From: Terrimonas pollutisoli
GTDB lineage: Bacteria > Bacteroidota > Bacteroidia > Chitinophagales > Chitinophagaceae
Assembly: GCF_029360765.1 (NCBI RefSeq)
Contig: NZ_JARKNA010000005.1
Location: 248,001-312,000 of the forward strand
Length of the DNA: 64,000 bases
Reading direction: 5' to 3'
Numbering within the stretch: the first letter of the stretch is position 1; every line of letters starts with the position of its first letter. A model generated the notes under the pieces. It was not told the origin of the DNA. It ran no database searches and saw nothing but the letters and a program-made list of their open reading frames with translations. The position numbers and the translations under genes are program-made. Shown piece by piece: positions 1 to 9,022 of this stretch.

Positions 1-2916
1 AAGAGGGCCAACCTTACCGGCGCCGTTTCTACAGTGAATGTTTCGAAAACATTGGGCTCACGTCCTATTACAGATTTGGGCCGTGGCTTGCAAGGCGCCG
101 TACCGGGCTTAACCATTACAACACCAAGTGGTGATATTGGAACAAATCCCACCATTCGCTTAAGAGGATTAAGTGGTTCGTTGAATGGATCAGGTGCTCA
201 ACCATTGATACTGGTGGACAACGTAGAGTTGCCGGATCTTCGAATGATCAACCCGGATGATATTGAAACAATATCTGTATTAAAAGATGCAGCTTCTACA
301 TCAATTTATGGTACCAGAGGTGCATGGGGTGTTATATTAATTACCACCAAAACAGGTAAAAAAGGTGGCGAAAAAAGCAGGATCAACTACAATAATAACT
401 TTTCCTGGAGCCAGCCAACTACAATGCCCCGGGTGGCACCTGCCGCGGAAGGCGCAGAAATGGCGTTGAAAGCCTATCAAAGAATCACTCCTACCCAAAC
501 AGGTTTTTCTGCTCTGGGTTTATATGTTGACCAGGCATCCATTGCTAAAATGAAGGAATGGGAACAAAAGTATGGCGGCCAGGATTTAGGATTGGATATG
601 GTACGTGGAAGAGATTTTGACACTGCGAATGGCGGTCGTTTATATTTCTATCGCACCTGGGATCCAATGGATCTTTATTTAAGAGACTGGTCACCTCAAC
701 AAACGCACAACCTCACCATAAGTGGTAGCAGTGCTAAAACCGGATATAGTTTAGGTCTGGGCTATCTAGGCCAAAAAGGCGTATTGAAAGTAAACCCCGA
801 TGAATTTGAAAGATTCAATATAAACCTGGGTGTAACAACAAGTGTCACGGATTGGCTAGATGCAAGAGCAAAAGTGATTTTGTCAAAAGCGACGAGAACA
901 AGGCCTTACTATTTCTCGAGTGAAACATATGATCCCTGGTATTACCTGACGAGATGGTGGGGTTACTATCCGTACGGTACATACGAAGGCAAACCATTCA
1001 GAAGTGCGTTGACAGAAGTGCAACAGGCAAAGATGACCCCTGAAGAAACCACTTTTGGCCGCATACAAATCGGGGGAACATTTAAGCTGGCTAAAGGCTT
1101 GACTTTTGATCTTGACTATACTTATGCGAATAATAACTATCACGAACATCAAACTGGCGGTAGCGTAAGTGCTTATAATTTCTGGGGCGGAAGTTTGACG
1201 TATGAAAAATATACCAGTGCCTCTTATGACAGAGCCATTTATATTTCTGACTGGAATGACCGTAACACAGTAAAAGCTTTTGCAACCTACAATAAGAAAT
1301 TAGGCGAGAATCATGATTTCAAATTTATTGCCGGCTCTGATGTGGAACTTTATCAGTACTGGTCACAAACGACTGAAAGAAGAAGCTTGCTGAACCCGGA
1401 TATGGGTGAGCCCAAACTGGCAACAGGTGACCAGTTTGGTAACAACTCTCGCGGACATTGGTCAACAGCTGGCTTCTTCGGACGCATCAACTATTCTTTT
1501 AAAGACAAATTATTATTGGAAGCCAATGGCCGTTATGATGGCTCATCCAGTTTCCCTGTGAAGGATCAATGGGCATTTTTCCCATCTGTCTCTGCAGGCT
1601 ACATTATCACCCAGGAGAACTTTATGGATTTTGCAAAGCCCATCTTGTCATCATTGAAGTTTCGCGGCTCATGGGGTTCTATCGGTAACCAGGCAGTTGG
1701 TGGAAATCGTTTCCTGAGTGTTATGAGCTCATCTGGCTCCGGATGGTATATAGGATCCAACAACATGGTGACCGTTTCAACTCCCCCTCTTGTTTCTCCA
1801 TCATTAACATGGGAAACCGTCACTACACTTGATTTTGGCGCTGATGCCCGTTTCTTTAACAATAAACTCGGAGTCACATTTGATTGGTATAAAAGAACCA
1901 CCAGTGATATGATCACAAGCGGTGTAACAGTACCCAGTACATTAGGAACAAGTGCACCGGCAAGAAACTACGGCGAAATGCAAACTACAGGTTGGGAACT
2001 GGCAGTTGATTGGAACCACCACTTTGATAACGGTATCAATTTTAACGTGACAGGCGTGCTGTCTGATTTTAAAGAAGAGATTACAAAGTTTGCAAATACT
2101 ACAAAGCTTATTTCCTCCAACTACGAGGGTAAAATCCTTGGTGAGATCTGGGGTTATGAAACAGATCGTTTTTTCAGCAAATCAGATTTTGAAACGGATG
2201 CCAATGGCAATTTGCTTAAAGATGCCAGCGGCAAATACATCATGAAAGCGGGTGTTCCTACACAAAAAAGATGGGAATCCGGTTGGTTCTTTTATGGTCC
2301 CGGTGATATCAAATATAAAGATCTGGATGGAGATGGCAAAATAGATATCGGCACTAATACGGTTGGTGATGCGGGTGATCAAAAAATCATTGGTAACTCG
2401 ACTCCTCGTTATCAATATGGTTTTCGTTTAGGAGCAGACTGGAAAGGTTTTGATATAAACGTGTTCATACAAGGAGTTGCTAAACGTGAAATGTGGGCCA
2501 ATGGTCCGGTAGTTATTCCCGGTTACAGACCCGGTGAAGGCTGGTATGCTCATCAGCTTGATTATTGGACAGAAGAAAATCCAAATGCCTATTATCCTCG
2601 TCCTACAGACCAAGCTCAGTCAAACACTACCAGAAACTTTTTGCCACAAACAAAGTATTTGATGAATATGGCTTACACCAGGATTAAAAACCTGAACGTA
2701 GGTTACACGTTGCCGGCAAAACTGGTGAAAAGGGCCAAACTACAAACTGCCCGTATTTATTTCAGCGGTGAAAATCTTTTCACTATTGATAATTTAAAAG
2801 AACCCATTGACCCGGAAGTGAACTACACTACACCAGGTTTGAATGATCCCAATACATTTGGACGGGTTTATCCATATCGTAAATCCATTTCAATGGGAAT
2901 TCAAGTAACACTTTAA
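1..2916 (+). CDS. SusC/RagA-type TonB-dependent outer-membrane receptor, 5' end missing
   Basis: This is the outer-membrane beta-barrel of a SusCD nutrient importer, which takes up oligomers with TonB energy. The reading frame is open from base 1: the codons before the first GTG (34) encode KRANLTGAVSTV, the usual SusC plug start, so the gene begins outside the window. Signal peptide, carboxypeptidase-like domain and TonB box are therefore not visible. The plug contains IRLRGLSG, PLILVDNVEL, DIETISVLKDAAS and IYGTRGAWGVILITTK; the remainder is barrel, rich in aromatic residues, ending in a typical C-terminal strand (SMGIQVTL). The SusD partner starts 11 bases downstream. The substrate cannot be read from sequence; no glycoside hydrolase is next to this pair on the visible side. 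Confidence 0.95.
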   Translation, partial: KRANLTGAVSTVNVSKTLGSRPITDLGRGLQGAVPGLTITTPSGDIGTNPTIRLRGLSGSLNGSGAQPLILVDNVELPDLRMINPDDIETISVLKDAASTSIYGTRGAWGVILITTKTGKKGGEKSRINYNNNFSWSQPTTMPRVAPAAEGAEMALKAYQRITPTQTGFSALGLYVDQASIAKMKEWEQKYGGQDLGLDMVRGRDFDTANGGRLYFYRTWDPMDLYLRDWSPQQTHNLTISGSSAKTGYSLGLGYLGQKGVLKVNPDEFERFNINLGVTTSVTDWLDARAKVILSKATRTRPYYFSSETYDPWYYLTRWWGYYPYGTYEGKPFRSALTEVQQAKMTPEETTFGRIQIGGTFKLAKGLTFDLDYTYANNNYHEHQTGGSVSAYNFWGGSLTYEKYTSASYDRAIYISDWNDRNTVKAFATYNKKLGENHDFKFIAGSDVELYQYWSQTTERRSLLNPDMGEPKLATGDQFGNNSRGHWSTAGFFGRINYSFKDKLLLEANGRYDGSSSFPVKDQWAFFPSVSAGYIITQENFMDFAKPILSSLKFRGSWGSIGNQAVGGNRFLSVMSSSGSGWYIGSNNMVTVSTPPLVSPSLTWETVTTLDFGADARFFNNKLGVTFDWYKRTTSDMITSGVTVPSTLGTSAPARNYGEMQTTGWELAVDWNHHFDNGINFNVTGVLSDFKEEITKFANTTKLISSNYEGKILGEIWGYETDRFFSKSDFETDANGNLLKDASGKYIMKAGVPTQKRWESGWFFYGPGDIKYKDLDGDGKIDIGTNTVGDAGDQKIIGNSTPRYQYGFRLGADWKGFDINVFIQGVAKREMWANGPVVIPGYRPGEGWYAHQLDYWTEENPNAYYPRPTDQAQSNTTRNFLPQTKYLMNMAYTRIKNLNVGYTLPAKLVKRAKLQTARIYFSGENLFTIDNLKEPIDPEVNYTTPGLNDPNTFGRVYPYRKSISMGIQVTL

Positions 2917-2927
2917 ACTAAAGTTAT

Positions 2928-4616
2928 ATGAAGATTAAAATATTTTCTCTTTTTTCACTCGCCATACTATTATTGGCAAGTTGTAAAAAAGATTATCTGG
3001 AAAGGTACCCGCAGGATACGCTCGTAGATGAGTCATATTGGTCCAGTGAAACGAATGTGAGAACATTTGCCTGGGCCTTCTATCCTGCTTATTTTGATGG
3101 TTATGGTTCAGGCTATACCTGGGGCAAATTCTTTTCTGGCCAACCATTAAATGATGATTTTGCACCCTCAAGCCCAAGCCAGTTTACACAAAATGTTCCG
3201 GCCTCCGGGGGTGGTTGGTCATTTGCCTGGGTTAGAAAAGCCAATCTCTTTATCAACAGGATTCAAAGAGTGCCGATGAATGAAGAAGCCATTAAGCATT
3301 GGACAGGTATAGCAAGGTTTTTCCGGGCACTTGAATACAACGACCTTGTAAAAGCGTTTGGTGATGTACCCTGGTATGGAAAAGAAATGACAGAAACGGA
3401 TCCTGATTTATACAAACCAAGAGATTCCCGTGTATTAGTCATGGACAGTGTGTTGGCTGATTTCAAATATGCTGCCGAGAATGTAAGAGTGATTGATGGC
3501 AATGATGGATTGACGGTAAATAGAAATGTGGTGCTTGCATTGATGTCAAGAGTATTTCTTTACCATGGTACTTATTTTAAATACCATACTATTAATGCAA
3601 CAAAAGCAACCGAATACCTGCAGGCTGCTCAATGGGCTGCCAACGAAGTGATCAATTCAAACAAGTATTCAATCGGAGATAACTTCAGAACGGTTTTCAA
3701 TTCATTGGATCTCGCAGGTAAAAAAGAAATCATTCTTTATCGCAGCTACCAATCTGGCCTGCTGACGCATAGCTTGCATAGTTATGTAAACGGTGAAGCG
3801 CAAAGCGGCACATCAAAAGATGCAATCGATGCTTTTCTGGCTAAGGACGGTTTACCAATTTCATTGTCCCCATTATATAAAGGCGACAAAACTTTTGCAA
3901 ATGTAATGACCGACCGTGACCAGCGCTTAATTGAAACAATCGTACCTGAACTAAGGCTCAGTGGCTATGCTAAAAACTACTCCACATCCGGCTATTCAAC
4001 CCGTAAGTTCTTTAACGATGCATTGAAAGATTTGCCAGAGGGAAGTAGCAACCTAAATACGACCGACGCCCCGGTGATTCGGTATGGGGAGGTTTTGTTA
4101 AACTATGCTGAAGCTACTGTTGAGTTGGGTGCATTGTCACAAGCAGATTTGGATAAGTCGATCAATAAACTAAGGTCCAGACCCGGCATCGCTATGCCAG
4201 CACTACAGGTTATTGGCGACCAACCAGCAGTAAACGGTGTGACTTATGATGATCCTGACAAAGATCCAACTGTTCCTTCTTTGATCTGGGAAATAAGAAG
4301 AGAACGAAGAATTGAGTTGTTGTTTGAGGGATTCAGATTGGATGATTTGAGAAGATGGAAGAAGCTGGAATATACCACCACTACAAATTCTGACATTAAC
4401 CGTGGTGCGTGGATCAAAAAGGCTGACTATCCAAATTTGAAAGATGTGAAGATTGAAAACGATGCTGCAGAAGGGTATATCATCCCGGCTTGGAAACCAG
4501 AAACACAAAGGATATTCAGCGATCCAAAAGTGTACCTGAGTCCCCTACCGCTCGACCAGATAAAGCTCTATAGTGATATAGGAGCGACATTATCGCAAAA
4601 TCCCGGCTGGCAATAA
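2928..4616 (+). CDS. SusD/RagB-family nutrient-binding lipoprotein
   Basis: Surface lipoprotein that forms the lid of the SusC barrel and binds ligand. The 562-residue protein has a short signal peptide and lipobox LLASC, with Lys-Lys-Asp after the Cys. The SusD signature regions are present: an N-terminal RYPQDTLVDESYWSSE stretch, a helical TPR-like scaffold, and a C-terminal part with VIRYGEVLLNYAEA and IRRERRIELLFEGFR, ending PLPLDQIKLYS..NPGW as in most family members. It starts 11 bases after the SusC stop and is followed by a strong terminator, so the visible transcript ends here. Confidence 0.96.
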   Translation: MKIKIFSLFSLAILLLASCKKDYLERYPQDTLVDESYWSSETNVRTFAWAFYPAYFDGYGSGYTWGKFFSGQPLNDDFAPSSPSQFTQNVPASGGGWSFAWVRKANLFINRIQRVPMNEEAIKHWTGIARFFRALEYNDLVKAFGDVPWYGKEMTETDPDLYKPRDSRVLVMDSVLADFKYAAENVRVIDGNDGLTVNRNVVLALMSRVFLYHGTYFKYHTINATKATEYLQAAQWAANEVINSNKYSIGDNFRTVFNSLDLAGKKEIILYRSYQSGLLTHSLHSYVNGEAQSGTSKDAIDAFLAKDGLPISLSPLYKGDKTFANVMTDRDQRLIETIVPELRLSGYAKNYSTSGYSTRKFFNDALKDLPEGSSNLNTTDAPVIRYGEVLLNYAEATVELGALSQADLDKSINKLRSRPGIAMPALQVIGDQPAVNGVTYDDPDKDPTVPSLIWEIRRERRIELLFEGFRLDDLRRWKKLEYTTTTNSDINRGAWIKKADYPNLKDVKIENDAAEGYIIPAWKPETQRIFSDPKVYLSPLPLDQIKLYSDIGATLSQNPGWQ

Positions 4617-4629
4617 TTTTCTTTGTTTT

Positions 4630-4657
4630 AAAATCGGGGGCATTGCTCCCGATTTTT
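4630..4657 (+). terminator. Rho-independent terminator after SusCD
   Basis: Near-perfect inverted repeat of AAAATCGGG and CCCGATTTT whose inner bases also pair (GGCA/TGCT), followed by T-rich sequence. It lies 14 bases after the susD stop and separates that operon from the phosphoesterase gene. Confidence 0.85.
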
Positions 4658-4679
4658 ATTTTCATCACTTACCTGACTC

Positions 4680-6530
4680 ATGAAAAAATTTTCTCTTTTA
4701 ATTGTCACCTCATTTTTTGTTGTAAGTCTCTTCGCGAAGCAGGATGATGCGCTGGTGTTTGTCCATCTCTCCGATACCCATATTGGCAGCAATACTGGTG
4801 CTGAAGATCTTCGGAGAACAGTTAAAGACATCAATGAAAATCCAACAATCCAATTTGTTGTTATCTCCGGCGACATCACCGAGTTTGGATCGGATGAAGA
4901 AATTAAATTAGCCAAACAGATTCTCGACAGCTTAAATAAACCCTGGCATATCGTTCCCGGTAATCATGATAGCAACTGGTCGGAAAGTGGCTCAAATACT
5001 TTCAAACGAATTTTCGGCAGTGAAACATTTTCTTTCAAAGCAGGCCCCTATCTTTTTCTCGGCACTCACTCCGGACCCAATATGCGTATGAGCCCGGGTC
5101 AAATACCAAGGGAAAATATTGTATGGCTCGATTCAATTTTAAAAGCCACGGATGATAACACGCCGGTCATTTTTGTCAATCATTATCCGCAAGACTCTTC
5201 ATTGAACAACTGGTTTGAAGCCATCGACCGGTTGAAACAAAAAAATATTCAATTGATTCTTTGTGGACATGGCCATGCTAATCGTCAATTAAATTTTGAA
5301 GCCATTCCAACAGTAATGGGACGTTCCAATCTTCGGGCAAAAAAAGAAATTGGCGGTTATAATATTGTAACGATTAAAAACAATATTGTCAGCTACCAGG
5401 AAAGAACACCCGGCGTGGAAACAAAGTCAGCCTGGGCCACTGTTGAAATTAAAAACCTTGACTTCAGAAATTCAACAGTTTCGTATTATCGCCCCTCGTA
5501 TGAAATCAATAAAAGCTTTCCGGGTGTAAAAGAAAAATGGACCTACCAGGATAACAGCGATATTGGATCAGGGACAGCTACCAATGGAAACCTAGTATTT
5601 GTTACCAATACAAATGGTGAAGTGGTGGCATTGAATAAAAAGAATGGCAAACCTGTTTGGAGATTTTTGACACAAGGTAAAATATATGCTATGCCTGCTG
5701 TCAACGACAATATTGTTGTCACAGCATCGTCTGACAATTTTATTTATGCATTGGATGCGAAGAAAGGTAAACTGATATGGAAGGTCCAAGCAGAAAAAGC
5801 GGTATTGGGAAATCCGCTGATCAGGGATGGGGTAGTTTATATCGGCGCATCAGACGGGCATTTTCGTGCTATTGGTTTAAAAGATGGAAGGCTTCACTGG
5901 GATTTTAATGAAGTAAAAGGCTTTGTTGTAACCCGGCCGCTTATTTACAACCAACATATTTATTTTGGCTGCTGGAATAATGATTTTTATTGCCTCGATA
6001 TTACTTCAGGCAAGCTGAGATGGAAATGGAATAATGGAAGTTCGGGAAGAATGCTATCACCTGCAGCCTGTTTCCCGGTGGCAACAGGCAACCGGGTTTT
6101 TATTGTTGCACCGGATCGTTATATGACCTCGCTGGATGCAAATACCGGCAATGTGATCTGGAGAAAACAGATGCCTGACTTACGGGTGAGAGAATCAATG
6201 GGACTTTCAAAAGACAGCAGCCTGGTGTTTGTAAAAACAATGGATGGAAATGTTTATGGAATTTCTACATCAGCTAATGAAATGTCACCGGTTTGGAAAA
6301 GTGATGTTTCCCTTGGTTATGAAATTAGCCCGACGGCTATTGTTGAAAACAATAACATCGTTTTCGTTCCCACTCAATCCGGTGTTGCAGTGGCTTTGGA
6401 CAGAAAGAGCGGAACTGTTCTATGGAAACATAAAATCTCAAACGGGCTAATCACCAATTTGCTTCCCGTGACAAAGAGTCAATTGCTGGTAACAACAATG
6501 GATGGAAAAGTTTCCCTATTGAAATTCTAA
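4680..6530 (+). CDS. Exported metallophosphoesterase fused to PQQ-type beta-propeller
   Basis: Two-domain protein of 616 residues with a signal peptide (about 1-19). Residues 25-205 are a calcineurin-like phosphoesterase with all metal-binding blocks visible: DTH 32-34, GD 64-65, GNHD 94-97, NHYP with His168, and GHGH 196-199. From about residue 290 to the end are repeated blades of PQQ/YWTD type, with recurring elements such as VYIGASDGHFRAIGLKDGRLHW and ALDxxxGxxxW. The enzyme should hydrolyse a phosphomonoester or phosphodiester in the periplasm or at the surface; the substrate is unknown. The propeller may bind a partner or polysaccharide; real PQQ dependence is not implied. It follows a SusCD pair but is separated from it by a terminator. 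Confidence 0.9.
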   Translation: MKKFSLLIVTSFFVVSLFAKQDDALVFVHLSDTHIGSNTGAEDLRRTVKDINENPTIQFVVISGDITEFGSDEEIKLAKQILDSLNKPWHIVPGNHDSNWSESGSNTFKRIFGSETFSFKAGPYLFLGTHSGPNMRMSPGQIPRENIVWLDSILKATDDNTPVIFVNHYPQDSSLNNWFEAIDRLKQKNIQLILCGHGHANRQLNFEAIPTVMGRSNLRAKKEIGGYNIVTIKNNIVSYQERTPGVETKSAWATVEIKNLDFRNSTVSYYRPSYEINKSFPGVKEKWTYQDNSDIGSGTATNGNLVFVTNTNGEVVALNKKNGKPVWRFLTQGKIYAMPAVNDNIVVTASSDNFIYALDAKKGKLIWKVQAEKAVLGNPLIRDGVVYIGASDGHFRAIGLKDGRLHWDFNEVKGFVVTRPLIYNQHIYFGCWNNDFYCLDITSGKLRWKWNNGSSGRMLSPAACFPVATGNRVFIVAPDRYMTSLDANTGNVIWRKQMPDLRVRESMGLSKDSSLVFVKTMDGNVYGISTSANEMSPVWKSDVSLGYEISPTAIVENNNIVFVPTQSGVAVALDRKSGTVLWKHKISNGLITNLLPVTKSQLLVTTMDGKVSLLKF

Positions 6531-6626
6531 TTCGTCAGAACTGAGATGATGTGAGATGCATTGAATTTATGGGAAACAGGGATATCCTCTTAATCCCCTA
6601 AATCCACCCCCAATACTTGTTCAGAC

Positions 6627-7481
6627 TTAATATTCTAATTGTCCAAACAAACCGTTCTTATAATCTGCAATGGCTTGTTCTGTTTCTTCCTGTGTGTTCA
6701 TTACAAAATTATCTTTAGCGGCGACTGGTTCATCGATGGGTTCAGCCGATAAAAAAAGAATTGTCGTATCTTCTTCCGCCGAGACCAATATTTCTTCATT
6801 ATCTTTTTCAAACACTACCAACTGATATTGATCGATTGTCTCCTGGTTTACACACAGCTTTCCTTTAGCAATATATAGCAAGGTCCAATATCCCGGTGTG
6901 GCAATAAACTGAACTCTCCTGCCTTTTTCTATTGTTCCAGCGATAGAAACAACAGGTGTGAAACTTTTTAAGGGACCTGTTTTACCATCATAACTTCCAC
7001 TGGCGAGACGGAGCTGCACTCCTTCCTGCTCCATCACTATTGGCTGTTCTTCTTTTGTAACCTGCTGGTACGAAGGTTCATTCCATTTATAAGACCTGGG
7101 TACATTAATCCAAAGCTGGATAAATTCCTGTACACCGCCTTCCTGCAACATTTTTTTTGAAGGTCCTTCACTGTGCAGGATGCCTTTACCCGCAAACATC
7201 CATTGCACCTCGCCTGCTTTTATGATAGCATCATGGCCGGCACTGTCTTTATGATAACCTTCACCCTGCAACATAAAAGTGACGGGAGCAAAGCCCCGAT
7301 GTGGATGCGGGTGTATGCGAAATTCAGTACCCGCATTTATGGTCTCTGGTTTTAAATGATGTATCACAATAAATGGATTGGCGAAGCGAAAATCCTTATG
7401 CGGCAGCGGTTGTAATACTATTTCTTCTTTCGTGATTTGCTTTTCCCTACCTGTAAGAATGTGATCAATTTTCTTTTGCAT
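6627..7481 (-). CDS. Pirin family protein (first copy)
   Basis: Bicupin of the pirin family, 285 residues from the ATG at 7481; a TTG two codons earlier is less likely. The iron-binding set of the N-terminal cupin is present: HPHPHRG at 57-63 and ILHSE at 101-105, with GEVQWMFAGKGILHSEGP between. Family members include quercetin dioxygenases and redox-sensing regulators; which applies is not clear from sequence. The C-terminus carries FVMNTQEE, shared with the neighbouring second pirin, so the two are paralogues. It is last in a gene set of a receiver-like protein and two pirins, separated from the second pirin by a palindromic repeat. Confidence 0.93.
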   Translation of the reverse strand: MQKKIDHILTGREKQITKEEIVLQPLPHKDFRFANPFIVIHHLKPETINAGTEFRIHPHPHRGFAPVTFMLQGEGYHKDSAGHDAIIKAGEVQWMFAGKGILHSEGPSKKMLQEGGVQEFIQLWINVPRSYKWNEPSYQQVTKEEQPIVMEQEGVQLRLASGSYDGKTGPLKSFTPVVSIAGTIEKGRRVQFIATPGYWTLLYIAKGKLCVNQETIDQYQLVVFEKDNEEILVSAEEDTTILFLSAEPIDEPVAAKDNFVMNTQEETEQAIADYKNGLFGQLEY

Positions 7482-7517
7482 AAACAAATTTATCGGGATG
7501 AATAAATATCTTATTTA

Positions 7518-7552
7518 AATTGTCATGCTTCGACAAGCTCAGCATGACAATT
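7518..7552. repeat. Palindromic repeat between the pirin genes
   Basis: Perfect 12-base arms AATTGTCATGCT and AGCATGACAATT around TCGACAAGCTC. The core (CATGCTGAGCTTGTCGAAGCATG on one strand) resembles an intergenic palindrome I recall as dispersed in many bacterial genomes. It may also act as a transcript-ending or stabilising hairpin between the two pirins. Confidence 0.75.
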
Positions 7553-7568
7553 AACTGACAACTGCTTT

Positions 7569-8435
7569 CTAATTTAACACACCAAACTTGCCAGCCTGGA
7601 AATCCTGTATCGCCTCATATATTTCTTCCTGCGTATTCATTACAAAAGGACCGTAACTGGCAATTGGTTCATTGATGGGCTCACCGCTGAGCAATAAGAT
7701 CACACTATCTTCTTCAGCTTTGATAACAATTTCTTCGCCGTCATTCCTAAACAAAACAAAACTATGTTCAGCAGCTTTTTCGCCGTTTACTTCAACAGCG
7801 CCATTGATCACTAGTAACGCTGTGTTGTGTGTTGCAGGAATACTTGTTGTCACTTCACCCTCTTTTTTCAATTTTATATCAAAAAGATTGACGGGTGAAT
7901 AGGTGCTGGCGGGTCCTTTTACATCTCCCATTGCTCCCGCAATGACATTAACAAATCCTGCACCATCAGGCAATTCTACCTTGCCCATTTGATTGGCTGT
8001 GATGGCCTGGTAATGAGCCGGCGTTGATTTGTCTTTCTTTGGCAAATTGACCCAAAGCTGTACCATTTCAAATGGTCCACCTCTTTTAGAAAATTCCTCT
8101 TCATGGTATTCCTTATGAAGAATACCGGCGCCGGCGGTCATCCATTGCACATCACCCGGGTTAATCACACCACTGTTACCAGTACTGTCGTGATGAGCCA
8201 CACTGCCCTTGTAAGCAATAGTCACCGTTTCAAAACCTTTGTGCGGATGCACATCAACGCCCCTGATTTTGTTGGATGGGCCGAAATCATATTCAGCATT
8301 GAAGTCCAGCATCAGGAATGGACTAATCCTTCGCTGATCAACAGAGCCGGGTATATAATTGAAAACTCTGAATCCATCACCTACCATACCCGGCCTTGCA
8401 GCCCGTGGAACTATCTTTTCGATTTGCTTTTTCAT
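7569..8435 (-). CDS. Pirin family protein (second copy)
   Basis: 288-residue bicupin with metal ligands at HPHKG 63-67 and ILHKE 105-109, and the pirin signature around GDVQWMTAGAGILH. It is a paralogue of the gene at 6627-7481: same length and same C-terminal FVMNTQEE block, but a different N-terminus (IVPRAARPGMVGDGF), which is closer to the commonest bacterial pirins. It starts 30 bases after the receiver-like gene and is probably co-transcribed with it. Function (quercetinase or regulatory) is unproven. Confidence 0.94.
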   Translation of the reverse strand: MKKQIEKIVPRAARPGMVGDGFRVFNYIPGSVDQRRISPFLMLDFNAEYDFGPSNKIRGVDVHPHKGFETVTIAYKGSVAHHDSTGNSGVINPGDVQWMTAGAGILHKEYHEEEFSKRGGPFEMVQLWVNLPKKDKSTPAHYQAITANQMGKVELPDGAGFVNVIAGAMGDVKGPASTYSPVNLFDIKLKKEGEVTTSIPATHNTALLVINGAVEVNGEKAAEHSFVLFRNDGEEIVIKAEEDSVILLLSGEPINEPIASYGPFVMNTQEEIYEAIQDFQAGKFGVLN

Positions 8436-8465
8436 TTTACTTCCTTTATTTTTTAAGTCAATTTT

Positions 8466-8846
8466 TTACTGTATACGAATATTCAATCCGGCATTTTTCA
8501 AAGCATCATCTATCACCACAAATGAAAATTCTTTTCCTGCTTTTTCTGTTTCCAAAATATCATTGATCGTATTGTGCAATGTTATTTCATCATTGCCTTC
8601 AAACCGGGCAACAACTGTATCCGAATTTTGAAAAGAGAATAGCTTCCGCAGTTTCTTTTCCTGTACATCGCTCACATCTTTTGTCAGCAGCACGATGTCA
8701 ATCTGATATTGCTGAAATTTTGTAATAGCTTCTTCATCAGTAAATGCTTCTACGCCACTCCATTCCTCGCTCTCGTTAAGAATGCCAACTGTTTTTTCAA
8801 CTGGTTCTCTTGTGTTGCCTACAATAAGTATTTCTGTTTTATTCAT
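8466..8846 (-). CDS. Small receiver-like (CheY-fold) protein lacking the phospho-acceptor
   Basis: 126-residue soluble protein that I do not recognise by name. The pattern ILIVGNT, a helix, GVEAFTDEEAITKFQQYQIDIVLLTKD and a later VVARFEG resembles the alternating strands and helices of a response-regulator receiver. At the place of the phosphorylated Asp (strand 3, DIVLLT) there is a Thr, and the acidic pair after strand 1 is missing, so phosphorylation is unlikely. It is first in an operon with two pirins. The start is firm: a strong Shine-Dalgarno (AAGGAGG) lies just before the ATG, which is uncommon in this phylum. A promoter-like box and paired direct repeats lie upstream. Confidence 0.75.
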   Translation of the reverse strand: MNKTEILIVGNTREPVEKTVGILNESEEWSGVEAFTDEEAITKFQQYQIDIVLLTKDVSDVQEKKLRKLFSFQNSDTVVARFEGNDEITLHNTINDILETEKAGKEFSFVVIDDALKNAGLNIRIQ

Positions 8847-8867
8847 AAATCCTCCTTAAATGAGGTA

Positions 8868-8875
8868 CAAAAATA
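8868..8875 (-). promoter_or_regulatory. Bacteroidota -7 promoter box before the receiver-like/pirin operon
   Basis: TATTTTTG on the minus strand matches TAnnTTTG and lies 21 bases before the ATG. A TTGG about 20 bases further upstream is a possible -33 element. Confidence 0.55.
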
Positions 8876-8899
8876 CCAGCTTGCAAACCCCTTCTCCAA

Positions 8900-8936
8900 T
8901 AATGTAGATTAAGTGAAAAACTTAATGTAGGTTAAG
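8900..8936. repeat. Paired 14-base direct repeats upstream of the receiver-like gene
   Basis: TAATGTAGATTAAG (8900-8913) and TAATGTAGGTTAAG (8923-8936) are direct repeats with one mismatch and a period of 23 bases, about two helical turns. They lie 25 bases or more beyond the putative -7 box of the minus-strand operon, which suits a dimeric regulator site. No regulator can be named. Confidence 0.6.
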
Positions 8937-9022
8937 AAAAAACCAAACCATCGTAGCAAGGGTTTGCCGGTGGTGATTTAGTTTATCAATCAGCAGTCTG
9001 GAAATTGTGATTGAAACCGCTG

